This document shows, piece after piece, positions 8,573 to 16,459 of a DNA stretch of 64,000 bases. Source of the stretch: Alistipes sp. CAG:435 (lineage in GTDB: Bacteria > Bacteroidota > Bacteroidia > Bacteroidales > UBA932). The notes beneath the pieces are model-generated. The model was not told where the DNA came from and searched no databases. It worked only from the letters and a program-made list of their open reading frames with translations. A program made the translations under genes and the position numbers. The first letter of the stretch is position 1. Each line of letters begins with the position of its first letter. The stretch is from positions 17,789 to 81,788 of the forward strand of contig FR893109.1 in the NCBI GenBank assembly GCA_000433355.1, in the 5' to 3' direction.

Positions 8573-10284
8573 ACAGATACTTGACTACTTTCGTGGCCTC
8601 GTTATGTCTGACGGCCGCGTCCGGCACCATAACTGCCGCACAGGAATACGTCGCGCCGCAGGTTGTGGTGTCCACTGACAAGGTACGCTATAACGGAAAG
8701 GTGTACTATTCGCATATAGTGCAGGAACGTCAGACCCTTTACTCTATCAGCAAGGCTTACAATGTGACCCTTCAAGAGATCTACGACGCCAATCCGAACC
8801 TGCATCTCAACACGGAAGGACTCAAGAAAGACCAGATCATCCTGATTCCGATAAAAGAAGGGGTCACACAGACACCAACCCGGACAACAAAGGTTGAGAC
8901 CACGGCGGACAACAAGGCGGACAGTGGAGATGACAAGGCCAAGGAATATACCATACACCGTGTCAAGTGGTTCGAAGATCTGACATCCATAGCCAGAAAA
9001 TATATGGTCTCGAAGGAGTCCATAATGAATATCAACGGGATGACATCCGAAAAGGTCAGGCGCAAGGACAAGATCAAGATTCCTACGCACCCGGAGAAAT
9101 GGGAGAAAGGGTCCGGTTACGAGGTGGCTTCCGCAGGATCATCGACCGAAGGAACTTCAACTGAATCAGGTTCTTCGACAGGTGCGGTGACAGGTGATGA
9201 TTCGACCTGTTCAGAGAACGATGGTGTGTTTGACAGGATATTCAATAAGAGACACAAGACAAGCATGGCTCTCTTGCTGCCGTTCAACACAGCGAAAAAA
9301 GCGGACAGCCAGATGATGGATTTCTACTGCGGAGCGTTGCTCGCCGCGAAGGACCTGGGGGAAGAAGGCCGTGAAATCGACATGAATGTCTATGATGTGG
9401 CTGGCGGAGCGATGCCTGTCACAGAAGAAAGATTCTCCGAGAGCGACTTCGTGATCGGTCCTGTGTCCAACACTGACATAGCCAGAACCATCAACGCATC
9501 CAAAGGCAAGACTTGGATAGTCTCTCCTCTTGACCCAAGGGCGGAGGTCCTTGCCGACACAATTCCCAACATCATTCAGGCCCCGTCTCCTACAAAAGCA
9601 CAGATAGCGGACATGGTCAGATGGGTAGATTCGGACCTGAAAACTAACGACAAGGTGATTTTGATCACCCAGAAAGGGGTAGCGGCAAATGGCTATTCAG
9701 CCAATGTGATCAACGAGGTGCGCAACTCAGGGTTAAGGCATTCTGACCTATCGTTCAACATCCTTGAGGGCAGGCAGATCATGGGAAGAATCTCGGCGAT
9801 GATGACGGACAACGGCACAAACAGGGTTGTCGTGGCTTCCGACAGCAAGGCGTTTGTCATCGAGGTGGTCAGGTTACTGTACCTCATCTCCAGCCAGAAA
9901 AAGGAAATCGTGCTTTACAGCACATCCAAACTCAGGACATTCGAAGAGATCGACGTCGAGCAGCTGCACACCTTGAATCTACACTCAAGTGTGTCTTACT
10001 TTGTAGATTATGACTCGAAGGATGTACAGAATTTCCTGATGAAATACAGGGCGCTCTATGGGACGGAGCCAAGCCGCACGGCGTTCCAAGGCTACGACCT
10101 CATGAAATTCTTCACGACCGCACATTCTGAATATGGAAGTAAATGGGACAAGTCCGGAAACCTTAAAGGCACTGGACTCCAGTCCGACTTCAATCTTGTG
10201 AAAACATCACGAGGCGGCTACTTGAACGATGCCGTCAGACGGATTGTGTACAATCCGGACTACTCAGTGAATCTGATCAGATAG
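8569..10284 (+). CDS. LysM-domain protein fused to a periplasmic-binding-like domain
   Basis: A 571-residue exported protein. After a signal peptide (MNRYLTTFVASLCLTAASG) come two LysM peptidoglycan-binding repeats at about residues 45-95 (HIVQERQTLYSISKAYNVT) and 125-170 (IHRVKWFEDLTSIARKYMV). A Ser/Thr/Gly-rich linker follows, then about 330 residues resembling type I periplasmic-binding or ABC substrate-binding proteins (MALLLPFNTAKKADSQMMDF, SDFVIGPVSNTDIARTINA). It probably docks on peptidoglycan and binds an unknown ligand. The ATG at 8569 overlaps the stop of the glycosyltransferase. The 3' end overlaps the convergent recN by 8 bp. Confidence 0.75.
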   Translation: MNRYLTTFVASLCLTAASGTITAAQEYVAPQVVVSTDKVRYNGKVYYSHIVQERQTLYSISKAYNVTLQEIYDANPNLHLNTEGLKKDQIILIPIKEGVTQTPTRTTKVETTADNKADSGDDKAKEYTIHRVKWFEDLTSIARKYMVSKESIMNINGMTSEKVRRKDKIKIPTHPEKWEKGSGYEVASAGSSTEGTSTESGSSTGAVTGDDSTCSENDGVFDRIFNKRHKTSMALLLPFNTAKKADSQMMDFYCGALLAAKDLGEEGREIDMNVYDVAGGAMPVTEERFSESDFVIGPVSNTDIARTINASKGKTWIVSPLDPRAEVLADTIPNIIQAPSPTKAQIADMVRWVDSDLKTNDKVILITQKGVAANGYSANVINEVRNSGLRHSDLSFNILEGRQIMGRISAMMTDNGTNRVVVASDSKAFVIEVVRLLYLISSQKKEIVLYSTSKLRTFEEIDVEQLHTLNLHSSVSYFVDYDSKDVQNFLMKYRALYGTEPSRTAFQGYDLMKFFTTAHSEYGSKWDKSGNLKGTGLQSDFNLVKTSRGGYLNDAVRRIVYNPDYSVNLIR

Positions 10285-11953
10285 AAAGCAAGGCCTTCGC
10301 GTTTGCAACAGCGGCGGCGGTGATACTGCTGCCGCTCAGCATACGGGCGATCTCCATCACTCTGTCCTGCCCATCCAGAGGACGGACTGTAGTGGTGGCT
10401 TTTCCAAGCACATCGTATTCTTTCTCAACCACATAATGCGCGTTACCCTTGGCGGCCACCTGTGGAAGATGGGTGATGGCGAAGACCTGCATGTCCTTGC
10501 CCATCGAGCAAATCATCCGTCCCATCTTGTCGGCCACGCTACCGGACACTCCCGTGTCAATCTCATCGAATATGAGCGTAGGCATATTCACGAACTTCGC
10601 CATCATGGCCTTCAGGCAGAGCATCAGACGGGACATCTCGCCACCGGAAGCGCACTTCGCGACATCAATCGGATTGGCGCCTGAAGCCGAAAACAAGAAC
10701 TTGACAGCATCAGAACCGCTTGCCGACAACGGAGCTGTCGAGAGTTCGATCCGGAAGACAGCATAGTCCATCTCAAGCGAGCGGACTGACTCGGTGATCG
10801 CTTTTGAGAATGGTCCGGAAGCCTTGACCCTGGCGTCATGAAGTCGTTTGGAGACAGCCTCAAGGGCTTTCCTTTCAGAGGCCATCAGACCCTCGAGTTC
10901 TGTTTTCCGAGCCTCAAGGGCTGTGGAATCGAAAAGGGATTCCGAAAGAGCGTCACGTTTTGCGATCAGTTCCGACACCGACGCGGCCGAGTAGCCCTTC
11001 ATCAGATCATAGAGAAGCGAAAGACGCTCATCCACAGCTTCGAGACGTTCCTGGGAAAGTTCCACACGGGAATTCATGGTCGTGACATCCTCAAGAATGT
11101 CATCCAACTCCGTACGCGCGGATCCTATCCTTTCAGCCAGACCGGCAGCATCCGGAACAAACTTCGCGGCCTTTTCCAACATCTTCTGAGCCTCTTTCAA
11201 GGCTGAGGACAACGGCAGAGTCTCCGAGTTCGGATCCGAAGAGCCGAACAACTCCTCCACCCCGCCAAGATTCTCCTTGATCTCCTCGGCATTGGCAAGC
11301 TGTTTACGCTCCGTCTCCAAGGCCTCAAGTTCCCCTTCCTGAAGACGGGCGTCCTCAAGTCTCTGCCAGCGCGCGCGGACATATTCCTTCTCCTCGCTCA
11401 TCCTGGCAAGGCGGGAGGAAACTTCGGAATATTCTTTTTCAAGGGTTTTGAAGGCCTTGTAGGATTTATCACATTCCGCCAAAAGGGATACATCACAGGC
11501 GAAGTGGTCCAGCATTGAAAGCTGGAAAGACTTGTCCGACAGCAGAAGAGTCTGATGCTGCGAGTGGATGTCAACCAGACGGGAAGATATGCTTTGAAGA
11601 ATCTGGATATTCACCGGAGAGTCATTGATGAACGAACGCGAGCGGCCGGAACGGTTGACCACCCTCCTGATGATCAGTTCTCCGTCCCCTGCCTCCACAT
11701 CGTTGTCGTCAAGGATTTCCTTCAGGACAAGATCCGACTCTGGAATCCTGAATACGGCCTCGACAACACAACTGTCCGCCTCGCCTCCGATCACCGAAGC
11801 GTCAGCCTTGGAGCCCAGCAGTAAAGACAGGGCTCCCAACAGGATAGACTTGCCGGCTCCTGTCTGGCCGGATATAATGATCAGACCCTCCGGAAACCTG
11901 ATGTCCAGAGAGTCTATCAAAACATAATTTCTTATCTGAAGGGACTCAAGCAT
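10277..11953 (-). CDS. recN: DNA repair protein RecN
   Basis: A 558-residue SMC-like ATPase that acts at double-strand breaks. The N-terminal Walker A is IISGQTGAGKSILLGALSLL. The centre (about residues 155-380) is predicted antiparallel coiled coil. The C-terminal half has the ABC signature in LSASGANPIDVAKCASGGE followed by MSRLMLCLKAMM, and the Walker B LIFDEIDTGVSGSVADKMG, with the switch-like ITHLPQVAAKG. It is the third gene of bamD-rpoZ-recN, 11 bp after rpoZ, and is convergent with the LysM gene. Confidence 0.95.
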   Translation of the reverse strand: MLESLQIRNYVLIDSLDIRFPEGLIIISGQTGAGKSILLGALSLLLGSKADASVIGGEADSCVVEAVFRIPESDLVLKEILDDNDVEAGDGELIIRRVVNRSGRSRSFINDSPVNIQILQSISSRLVDIHSQHQTLLLSDKSFQLSMLDHFACDVSLLAECDKSYKAFKTLEKEYSEVSSRLARMSEEKEYVRARWQRLEDARLQEGELEALETERKQLANAEEIKENLGGVEELFGSSDPNSETLPLSSALKEAQKMLEKAAKFVPDAAGLAERIGSARTELDDILEDVTTMNSRVELSQERLEAVDERLSLLYDLMKGYSAASVSELIAKRDALSESLFDSTALEARKTELEGLMASERKALEAVSKRLHDARVKASGPFSKAITESVRSLEMDYAVFRIELSTAPLSASGSDAVKFLFSASGANPIDVAKCASGGEMSRLMLCLKAMMAKFVNMPTLIFDEIDTGVSGSVADKMGRMICSMGKDMQVFAITHLPQVAAKGNAHYVVEKEYDVLGKATTTVRPLDGQDRVMEIARMLSGSSITAAAVANAKALLSI

Positions 11954-11964
11954 GGCCCCGCAAA

Positions 11965-12336
11965 CTATTCAGCGTCAGAAACATTATCCTTTACCGGACG
12001 GGCCTGCATCTCATCCTCATTGCCGGATCCTGCCATCCTGTAGTAGAGTTCACCATCCTCAAACTCGGAAATCGCGATGAGATCCGGCTTAGGAAGCTTT
12101 TCGTAATATTTGGAAATCTCTATCTGCTCCCGGTTCTCGAAAACCTCGTCCATGGTGTCGCGATCGGTGCGGAAATCCTCCAGCTTCTTGGCGAGTTCCT
12201 TCTTCTCGGCGAGCGCTATCTGATTCGCCCTTTTGTAAAGGAGTACGACTGTCTCGTAAATGTTGCCCGTCGGCTCGGCGAGATACTTGATGTCCCTTGT
12301 GATTGTGTTTGAAGGGACCTTCTTCTTAACTTCCAT
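11965..12336 (-). CDS. rpoZ: RNA polymerase omega subunit, Rpb6-like Bacteroidota form
   Basis: A 123-residue protein similar to the Bacteroidota Rpb6/omega family that stabilises the beta' subunit. The conserved part covers TRDIKYLAEPTGNIYETVV and VLLYKRANQIALAEKKEL; the C-terminus is acidic and low complexity (ends VKDNVSDAE). I chose the ATG at 12336, which sits in TTGAATATG; the frame could start at a TTG two codons earlier. Its position between bamD and recN is the conserved Bacteroidota arrangement and is the main support for the call. Confidence 0.8.
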   Translation of the reverse strand: MEVKKKVPSNTITRDIKYLAEPTGNIYETVVLLYKRANQIALAEKKELAKKLEDFRTDRDTMDEVFENREQIEISKYYEKLPKPDLIAISEFEDGELYYRMAGSGNEDEMQARPVKDNVSDAE

Positions 12337-12373
12337 ATTCAATAAAAATTCTTGTCTAAATATTGTACGTGGC

Positions 12374-13261
12374 CTATTGAGCGGATTGTTTCAATAATTT
12401 TTTTCTGTCCCTCTCAAAGTCCTTTTCCTTAGTTCCAAGATCCTCGTCAGCTCCTGTGTAACGTCCAAGAGCCTTCTGCGAACGGCGATAGAGCGCGTCC
12501 AGTTCCTTACGGTACGGAGAGTCCGGCAACTCGCCGATGAAGTTGTAATAATCATCCACAAAAGTCAGATATCGTTCCTTCTGCTTGTTCTCGACACTCA
12601 GGGAAGCATATTTGTAGGAAGACTTGGCGATGTAATAGAGAATGTCCTCACGGTAGATATTCTCCGCGTCATCCTTAAGGACATTCCTGAAAGCGACTCT
12701 GGCGGCCTTGTAGTCCTCCATCCTGTAGTAGAGTCTGGCATTTTCGTAAGCCTTCTTGTCCAACCGGTCATTCAACTCCTTGAGCATCCTGTTGCAGATC
12801 GCGGCGTGGGAGTTTCCAGGATTCTCGACCATATACTGACTGATGACATTGATCGCGTTGTAGGTAGGAACCTGATCCAACTCATAACGGAGTGTGGAAC
12901 GGTAAAGACAGTCTATCCTGAGGAAAGACGCCTCCTCGGCGAACGGGCTGCGTGGGAAATTCGTTATGAACTTCGTGAAATTGGTCTCAGCCGTGTAATA
13001 GTCCTTGAAGCGGTAATTGCTCAGTCCCCAATAGTACTGGACAGTGTCGTCACGATCAGTTCCGCTGGTCAGGACCGCGAGAGACTCAAACAGTTGCGCG
13101 GCCTTGCTGTACTTCCCATGATTGAAATAACCGAACGCGGCGGCATATTTCGCATCCACATCACTTCCATTCAGAAGAGCCTCGTACTCCGACTTGCACG
13201 ACTGGAAAGACAGTACGGCAAGAAAGGCGACAGACACAAGCTTCAGATTTGTCTTTAACAT
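12374..13261 (-). CDS. bamD: BamD outer-membrane assembly lipoprotein
   Basis: A 295-residue lipoprotein of the BAM complex made of TPR-like helical repeats. The signal ends in the lipobox LSFQSC, so the mature protein begins at Cys and is lipid anchored. Repeats include YAAAFGYFNHGKYSKAAQLF, YWGLSNYRFKDYYTAETNFT (F/Y-rich TPR pattern) and SPFAEEASFLRIDCLY. The start MLKTNLKLVS at 13261 leaves a normal signal length; ATGs at 13270 and 13279 are alternatives. It is the first gene of a bamD-rpoZ-recN run. Confidence 0.88.
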   Translation of the reverse strand: MLKTNLKLVSVAFLAVLSFQSCKSEYEALLNGSDVDAKYAAAFGYFNHGKYSKAAQLFESLAVLTSGTDRDDTVQYYWGLSNYRFKDYYTAETNFTKFITNFPRSPFAEEASFLRIDCLYRSTLRYELDQVPTYNAINVISQYMVENPGNSHAAICNRMLKELNDRLDKKAYENARLYYRMEDYKAARVAFRNVLKDDAENIYREDILYYIAKSSYKYASLSVENKQKERYLTFVDDYYNFIGELPDSPYRKELDALYRRSQKALGRYTGADEDLGTKEKDFERDRKKLLKQSAQ

Positions 13262-13323
13262 ATTATTCATTCCGTTCAAAATTCAACTTCGCAAGCCGGA
13301 AATTCCCGCTTCCAGCTTAATCA

Positions 13324-14247
13324 TCAGTGTGACAAAAGAAACTTTTCCACCTCAAGAGCGGCGCGGCACCCGGACGCGGCGGCGGTTATCGCCTGCCTGA
13401 AACGCGGATCCTGAACATCACCGGCGGCGAAAACACCTTCCACATTAGTCTCAGAGGTCTTGCCCTTTGTGATGATATAGCCGTTCTCATCTGTCTCCAC
13501 ATATTTCTTGAATATGTCAGAGTTAGGATGATGCCCTATCGCAAGGAAAAATCCGTCGGCCTTGACATCAAAAACCTTACCATCCTTGTCCTGAACGCGG
13601 ACTCCGGTCACACCTGACTCATCCCCAAGCACTTCCAGTGTGTTGCAGTTCCAAAGAACCTCTATGTTCGGAGTGTTCCTAACCCTTTCCTGCATGGCCA
13701 CCGACGCTCTGAACACATCCCTGCGGACAATCATGTAAACCTTGCGGCATAGGTTAGCGAGATAGGTGGCCTCCTCGCAGGCTGTGTCACCTCCGCCGAC
13801 CACAGCGACATCCTTCTTTCTGTAAAAGAAGCCGTCACAGGTCGCGCAGGCGCTCACGCCCATGCCTCTGAATTTCTGCTCAGACGGCAAACCAAGATAC
13901 TTCGCGGTCGCTCCTGTGGCGATGACCAGAGCCTCGGCCTCCAGTTCGGTCTCTCCGTCAATCGTAAGACGGAAAGGGCGCTTGGACAGGTCCGCGGCAG
14001 TCACCACTCCCCTTCTTATGTCAGCCCCAAGACGCTTCGCCTGGGCTCTCATCCCGTCCATAAGCTGGTTGGCGTCAACTCCGTCAGGGAATCCAGGGAA
14101 ATTCTCGACAACAGTCGTGGTCGTAAGCTGTCCGCCTGGTTCCATACCTTCATAAAGGACAGGCTCCAAAGCGGCTCTGGAAGCGTAGATGGCAGCCGTG
14201 TACCCGGCAGGGCCGCCTCCTATGATCAGGCATCTTATTTTTTCCAT
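13324..14247 (-). CDS. trxB: Thioredoxin reductase
   Basis: A 307-residue low-molecular-weight thioredoxin reductase that passes electrons from NADPH through FAD to thioredoxin. The FAD site is IIGGGPAGYTAAIYASRA near the N-terminus. The redox-active disulfide is in SACATCDGFFY (about residues 133-143). The NADPH site is VAVVGGGDTACEEATYL, and the C-terminal FAD motif is GVFAAGDVQDPRFRQAITA. Length and order match E. coli TrxB. It is divergent from the Fur-family gene, with a -7 box (TATATTTG) 24 bp upstream of its start. Confidence 0.96.
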   Translation of the reverse strand: MEKIRCLIIGGGPAGYTAAIYASRAALEPVLYEGMEPGGQLTTTTVVENFPGFPDGVDANQLMDGMRAQAKRLGADIRRGVVTAADLSKRPFRLTIDGETELEAEALVIATGATAKYLGLPSEQKFRGMGVSACATCDGFFYRKKDVAVVGGGDTACEEATYLANLCRKVYMIVRRDVFRASVAMQERVRNTPNIEVLWNCNTLEVLGDESGVTGVRVQDKDGKVFDVKADGFFLAIGHHPNSDIFKKYVETDENGYIITKGKTSETNVEGVFAAGDVQDPRFRQAITAAASGCRAALEVEKFLLSH

Positions 14248-14271
14248 ACTTTCGAGTTCAATCTTAACTTA

Positions 14272-14279
14272 CAAATATA
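14272..14279 (-). promoter_or_regulatory. Bacteroidota -7 box for trxB
   Basis: TATATTTG on the minus strand, 24 bp upstream of the trxB ATG. Confidence 0.5.
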
Positions 14280-14376
14280 GCCATAATTCGTGATTAGCCA
14301 AGCGATAAGTTCCACCTTGATTCCAGCATTAATCGTGTTTTTTCCATAGACGTGATGTTGTTTATCAGAATTTATC

Positions 14377-14384
14377 TAAATTTG
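14377..14384 (+). promoter_or_regulatory. Bacteroidota -7 box for the Fur-family gene
   Basis: TAAATTTG lies 52 bp upstream of the ATG at 14437, with a TTG at 14358-14360 as a possible -33 element. The leader is long enough for regulation. The 190-bp gap is shared with the divergent trxB promoter. Confidence 0.45.
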
Positions 14385-14436
14385 CATTCTGTAGCGCCGC
14401 AAAAGCGAATTGATAATAATCAGGAATCAAACTTTA

Positions 14437-14886
14437 ATGGAAAGAAACAACAAGGCTCCGACAATCGAATACTTCCGTGAACTACTTAGAAAAAACGGAC
14501 TGAAAGTGACACCACAGAGAATCGCCGTACATGAGGCGATGCTTAGGCTTGGACACGCCTGCGCTGACATGGTCACGGCGGAAATCCTTGCGGCGAAAAA
14601 GACGAAGGTCACTGTCGCCTCCGTCTATAACATCCTGACCCAGCTTTCTCTTTTGGGAATATACCACCACAGGATGAGCGAGAACAACAAGATGTATTTC
14701 GACGTCAACACTTTCAAGCATTTTCATCTTTATGACACGATGAACCACACTTTCTCAGATGTGATTGACGACGAGCTCTATCAGCAGATCGAGGGCAAGC
14801 TTCTCGAACGCCGCTTCAAAGGCTACAAGATTGACGGAATCGACGTGCAGATTCTGGCGCACCCTTCCGTGAAAGGGAAGAAATAA
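14437..14886 (+). CDS. Fur-family transcriptional regulator lacking zinc-site cysteines
   Basis: A 149-residue Fur/PerR-type protein. The winged-helix part is clear: FRELLRKNGLKVTPQRIAV, then VASVYNILTQLSLLGIYH. In the dimerisation half the metal-binding histidine region is recognisable (FKHFHLYDTMNHTFSDVIDD), but the two CxxC pairs that hold structural zinc in Fur and PerR are absent; the protein has no cysteine. That resembles the arrangement in alphaproteobacterial Irr, although no orthology is claimed. Its divergence from trxB suggests a link to redox or peroxide control, which is an inference. The start at 14437 follows the family N-terminus. Confidence 0.8.
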   Translation: MERNNKAPTIEYFRELLRKNGLKVTPQRIAVHEAMLRLGHACADMVTAEILAAKKTKVTVASVYNILTQLSLLGIYHHRMSENNKMYFDVNTFKHFHLYDTMNHTFSDVIDDELYQQIEGKLLERRFKGYKIDGIDVQILAHPSVKGKK

Positions 14887-14924
14887 TCCGAGACATTTCA
14901 CTAATCTTCAAATAACAGGATTTT

Positions 14925-16388
14925 ATGACCAAAGTACTTGACTCAATGCTTCTTGCCGGAGTCGCTCTCGCCACAGGAGCCTGCGCTGAAGAGAAACCGG
15001 CACGTACTCCGAACGTCGTGTTCATCCTGGCGGATGATCTTGGCTGGGGGGATCTGAGCTGCTACGGGCAGAAGAATTTCGAGACTCCGAACATCGACGC
15101 CCTCGCGCGTGGAGGTGTCCGGTTCACACAATGCTATTCGGGAACCACAGTGAGCGCCCCGTCCAGATCGTGTCTTCTGACCGGTACCCACAGCGGGCAC
15201 ACTCCGGTGAGGGGAAACCTCGAACTTGATCCGGAAGGACAGTTTCCGCTTCCTGACGGAGCCGAGACGATCTTCCATGACATGAGAAAGGCCGGCTACA
15301 GAACCGGAGCGTTCGGCAAATGGGGACTTGGCTACATCGGCACAAGCGGAGATCCGGCCAACCAAGGCGTTGATGAGTTCTATGGCTTCAATTGCCAGCT
15401 TCTCGCCCACAGCTACTATGCGAGCCACATCTGGCATAACTCGGAAAGAATTGAACTGGAAGACAATGTGGACTCTGTCCCTTACGGGCAGGGAACGTAT
15501 ATTCCAGAACTTATCCATGAAAAAGCTCTCCGATTCCTCGAAAATTCGGTCAAGGACGGAGAACCCTTCTTCCTCTGGTATCCGACCACAATACCGCACG
15601 CCGAGCTGATTGTTCCGCAGGACAGCATAATCGACAGATTCATAGGGAAATATCCCGAGACACCTTATCATGGTGTGGACAGCGGGCCGGCGTTCCGAAA
15701 GGGTGGCTATTGTTCGCAGGAATATCCTCATGCCACTTTCGCGGCCATGGTGACAAGGCTTGACACCTACGTGGGGCAGATAGTCTCAAAACTCAAGGAA
15801 CTTGGAGTCTATGACAACACCATAATAATCTTCTCATCCGACAACGGGCCTCATAAAGAAGGAGGTGCGGATCCTGACTTCTTCGACTCCAACGGACCTT
15901 GGAGAGGCTACAAGAGGGATCTTTACGAGGGTGGTGTCAGAGTTCCTTTGATTGTAAGTTGGGAAGGACACACCCAAAAGGGCGTTGACTCGGATCTCAT
16001 GTGCTCGTTCTGGGATGTCATGCCGACACTACGCGAGCTCAACGGGGCCAAGGAAAAGGATCTTGAAAACATGGACGGCATCAGTCTGCTTCCGACCTTG
16101 GAGAACAAGGGAATGCAGAAAGAACACGAATGGCTTTACTTTGAGTTTCAGGAGCTTGGAGGCCGCCAAGCCGTCAGGAAAGGCGAATGGAAACTTGTTC
16201 ATATGGACATCCGCAGCGACAACGACAAATACGAGCTGTACAACCTCGCCACCGACCCGGGAGAGACAACAGACCTGAGTGCGGACAACCCGGAGAAAGT
16301 CGCCGAGCTTCAGGCAATCATGTCGGAAGCGCATATTCCGAACCCGGACTTCCCTATTCTTAAAGGAGAAACAGCAAGAGCCAGGTAG
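14925..16388 (+). CDS. Sulfatase (S1 family, serine-type), lipoprotein
   Basis: A 487-residue sulfatase. The N-terminus is a lipoprotein signal with lipobox ATGAC (Cys20), so it is probably membrane anchored in the periplasm or at the surface. Metal ligands are in FILADDLGWGD (Asp37, Asp38). The maturation site is SAPSR (Ser77 to Arg81) followed by SCLLTG: a serine is expected to be converted to formylglycine, which needs an anaerobic sulfatase-maturing enzyme not present in this window. IIIFSSDNGPH is the late conserved block. It is convergent with a SusD gene and close to a GH29 fucosidase, suggesting a sulfated fucose-containing substrate. The sulfate position cannot be predicted. Confidence 0.9.
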   Translation: MTKVLDSMLLAGVALATGACAEEKPARTPNVVFILADDLGWGDLSCYGQKNFETPNIDALARGGVRFTQCYSGTTVSAPSRSCLLTGTHSGHTPVRGNLELDPEGQFPLPDGAETIFHDMRKAGYRTGAFGKWGLGYIGTSGDPANQGVDEFYGFNCQLLAHSYYASHIWHNSERIELEDNVDSVPYGQGTYIPELIHEKALRFLENSVKDGEPFFLWYPTTIPHAELIVPQDSIIDRFIGKYPETPYHGVDSGPAFRKGGYCSQEYPHATFAAMVTRLDTYVGQIVSKLKELGVYDNTIIIFSSDNGPHKEGGADPDFFDSNGPWRGYKRDLYEGGVRVPLIVSWEGHTQKGVDSDLMCSFWDVMPTLRELNGAKEKDLENMDGISLLPTLENKGMQKEHEWLYFEFQELGGRQAVRKGEWKLVHMDIRSDNDKYELYNLATDPGETTDLSADNPEKVAELQAIMSEAHIPNPDFPILKGETARAR

Positions 16389-16400
16389 GTTCCAGACATT

Positions 16401-16440
16401 AAGAGCGGGCGACTGAAGAGTATCAGCCGCCCGCTTTTAT
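16401..16440 (+). terminator. Intrinsic terminator after the sulfatase gene
   Basis: The stem GCGGGCG (16405-16411) pairs with CGCCCGC (16428-16434), with an inner CTGA/TCAG pairing, and is followed by TTTTAT. It lies between convergent genes and is close to symmetrical, so it may also serve the leftward susD transcript. Confidence 0.7.
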
Positions 16441-16459
16441 ATTCAGAGATCATGTAATC

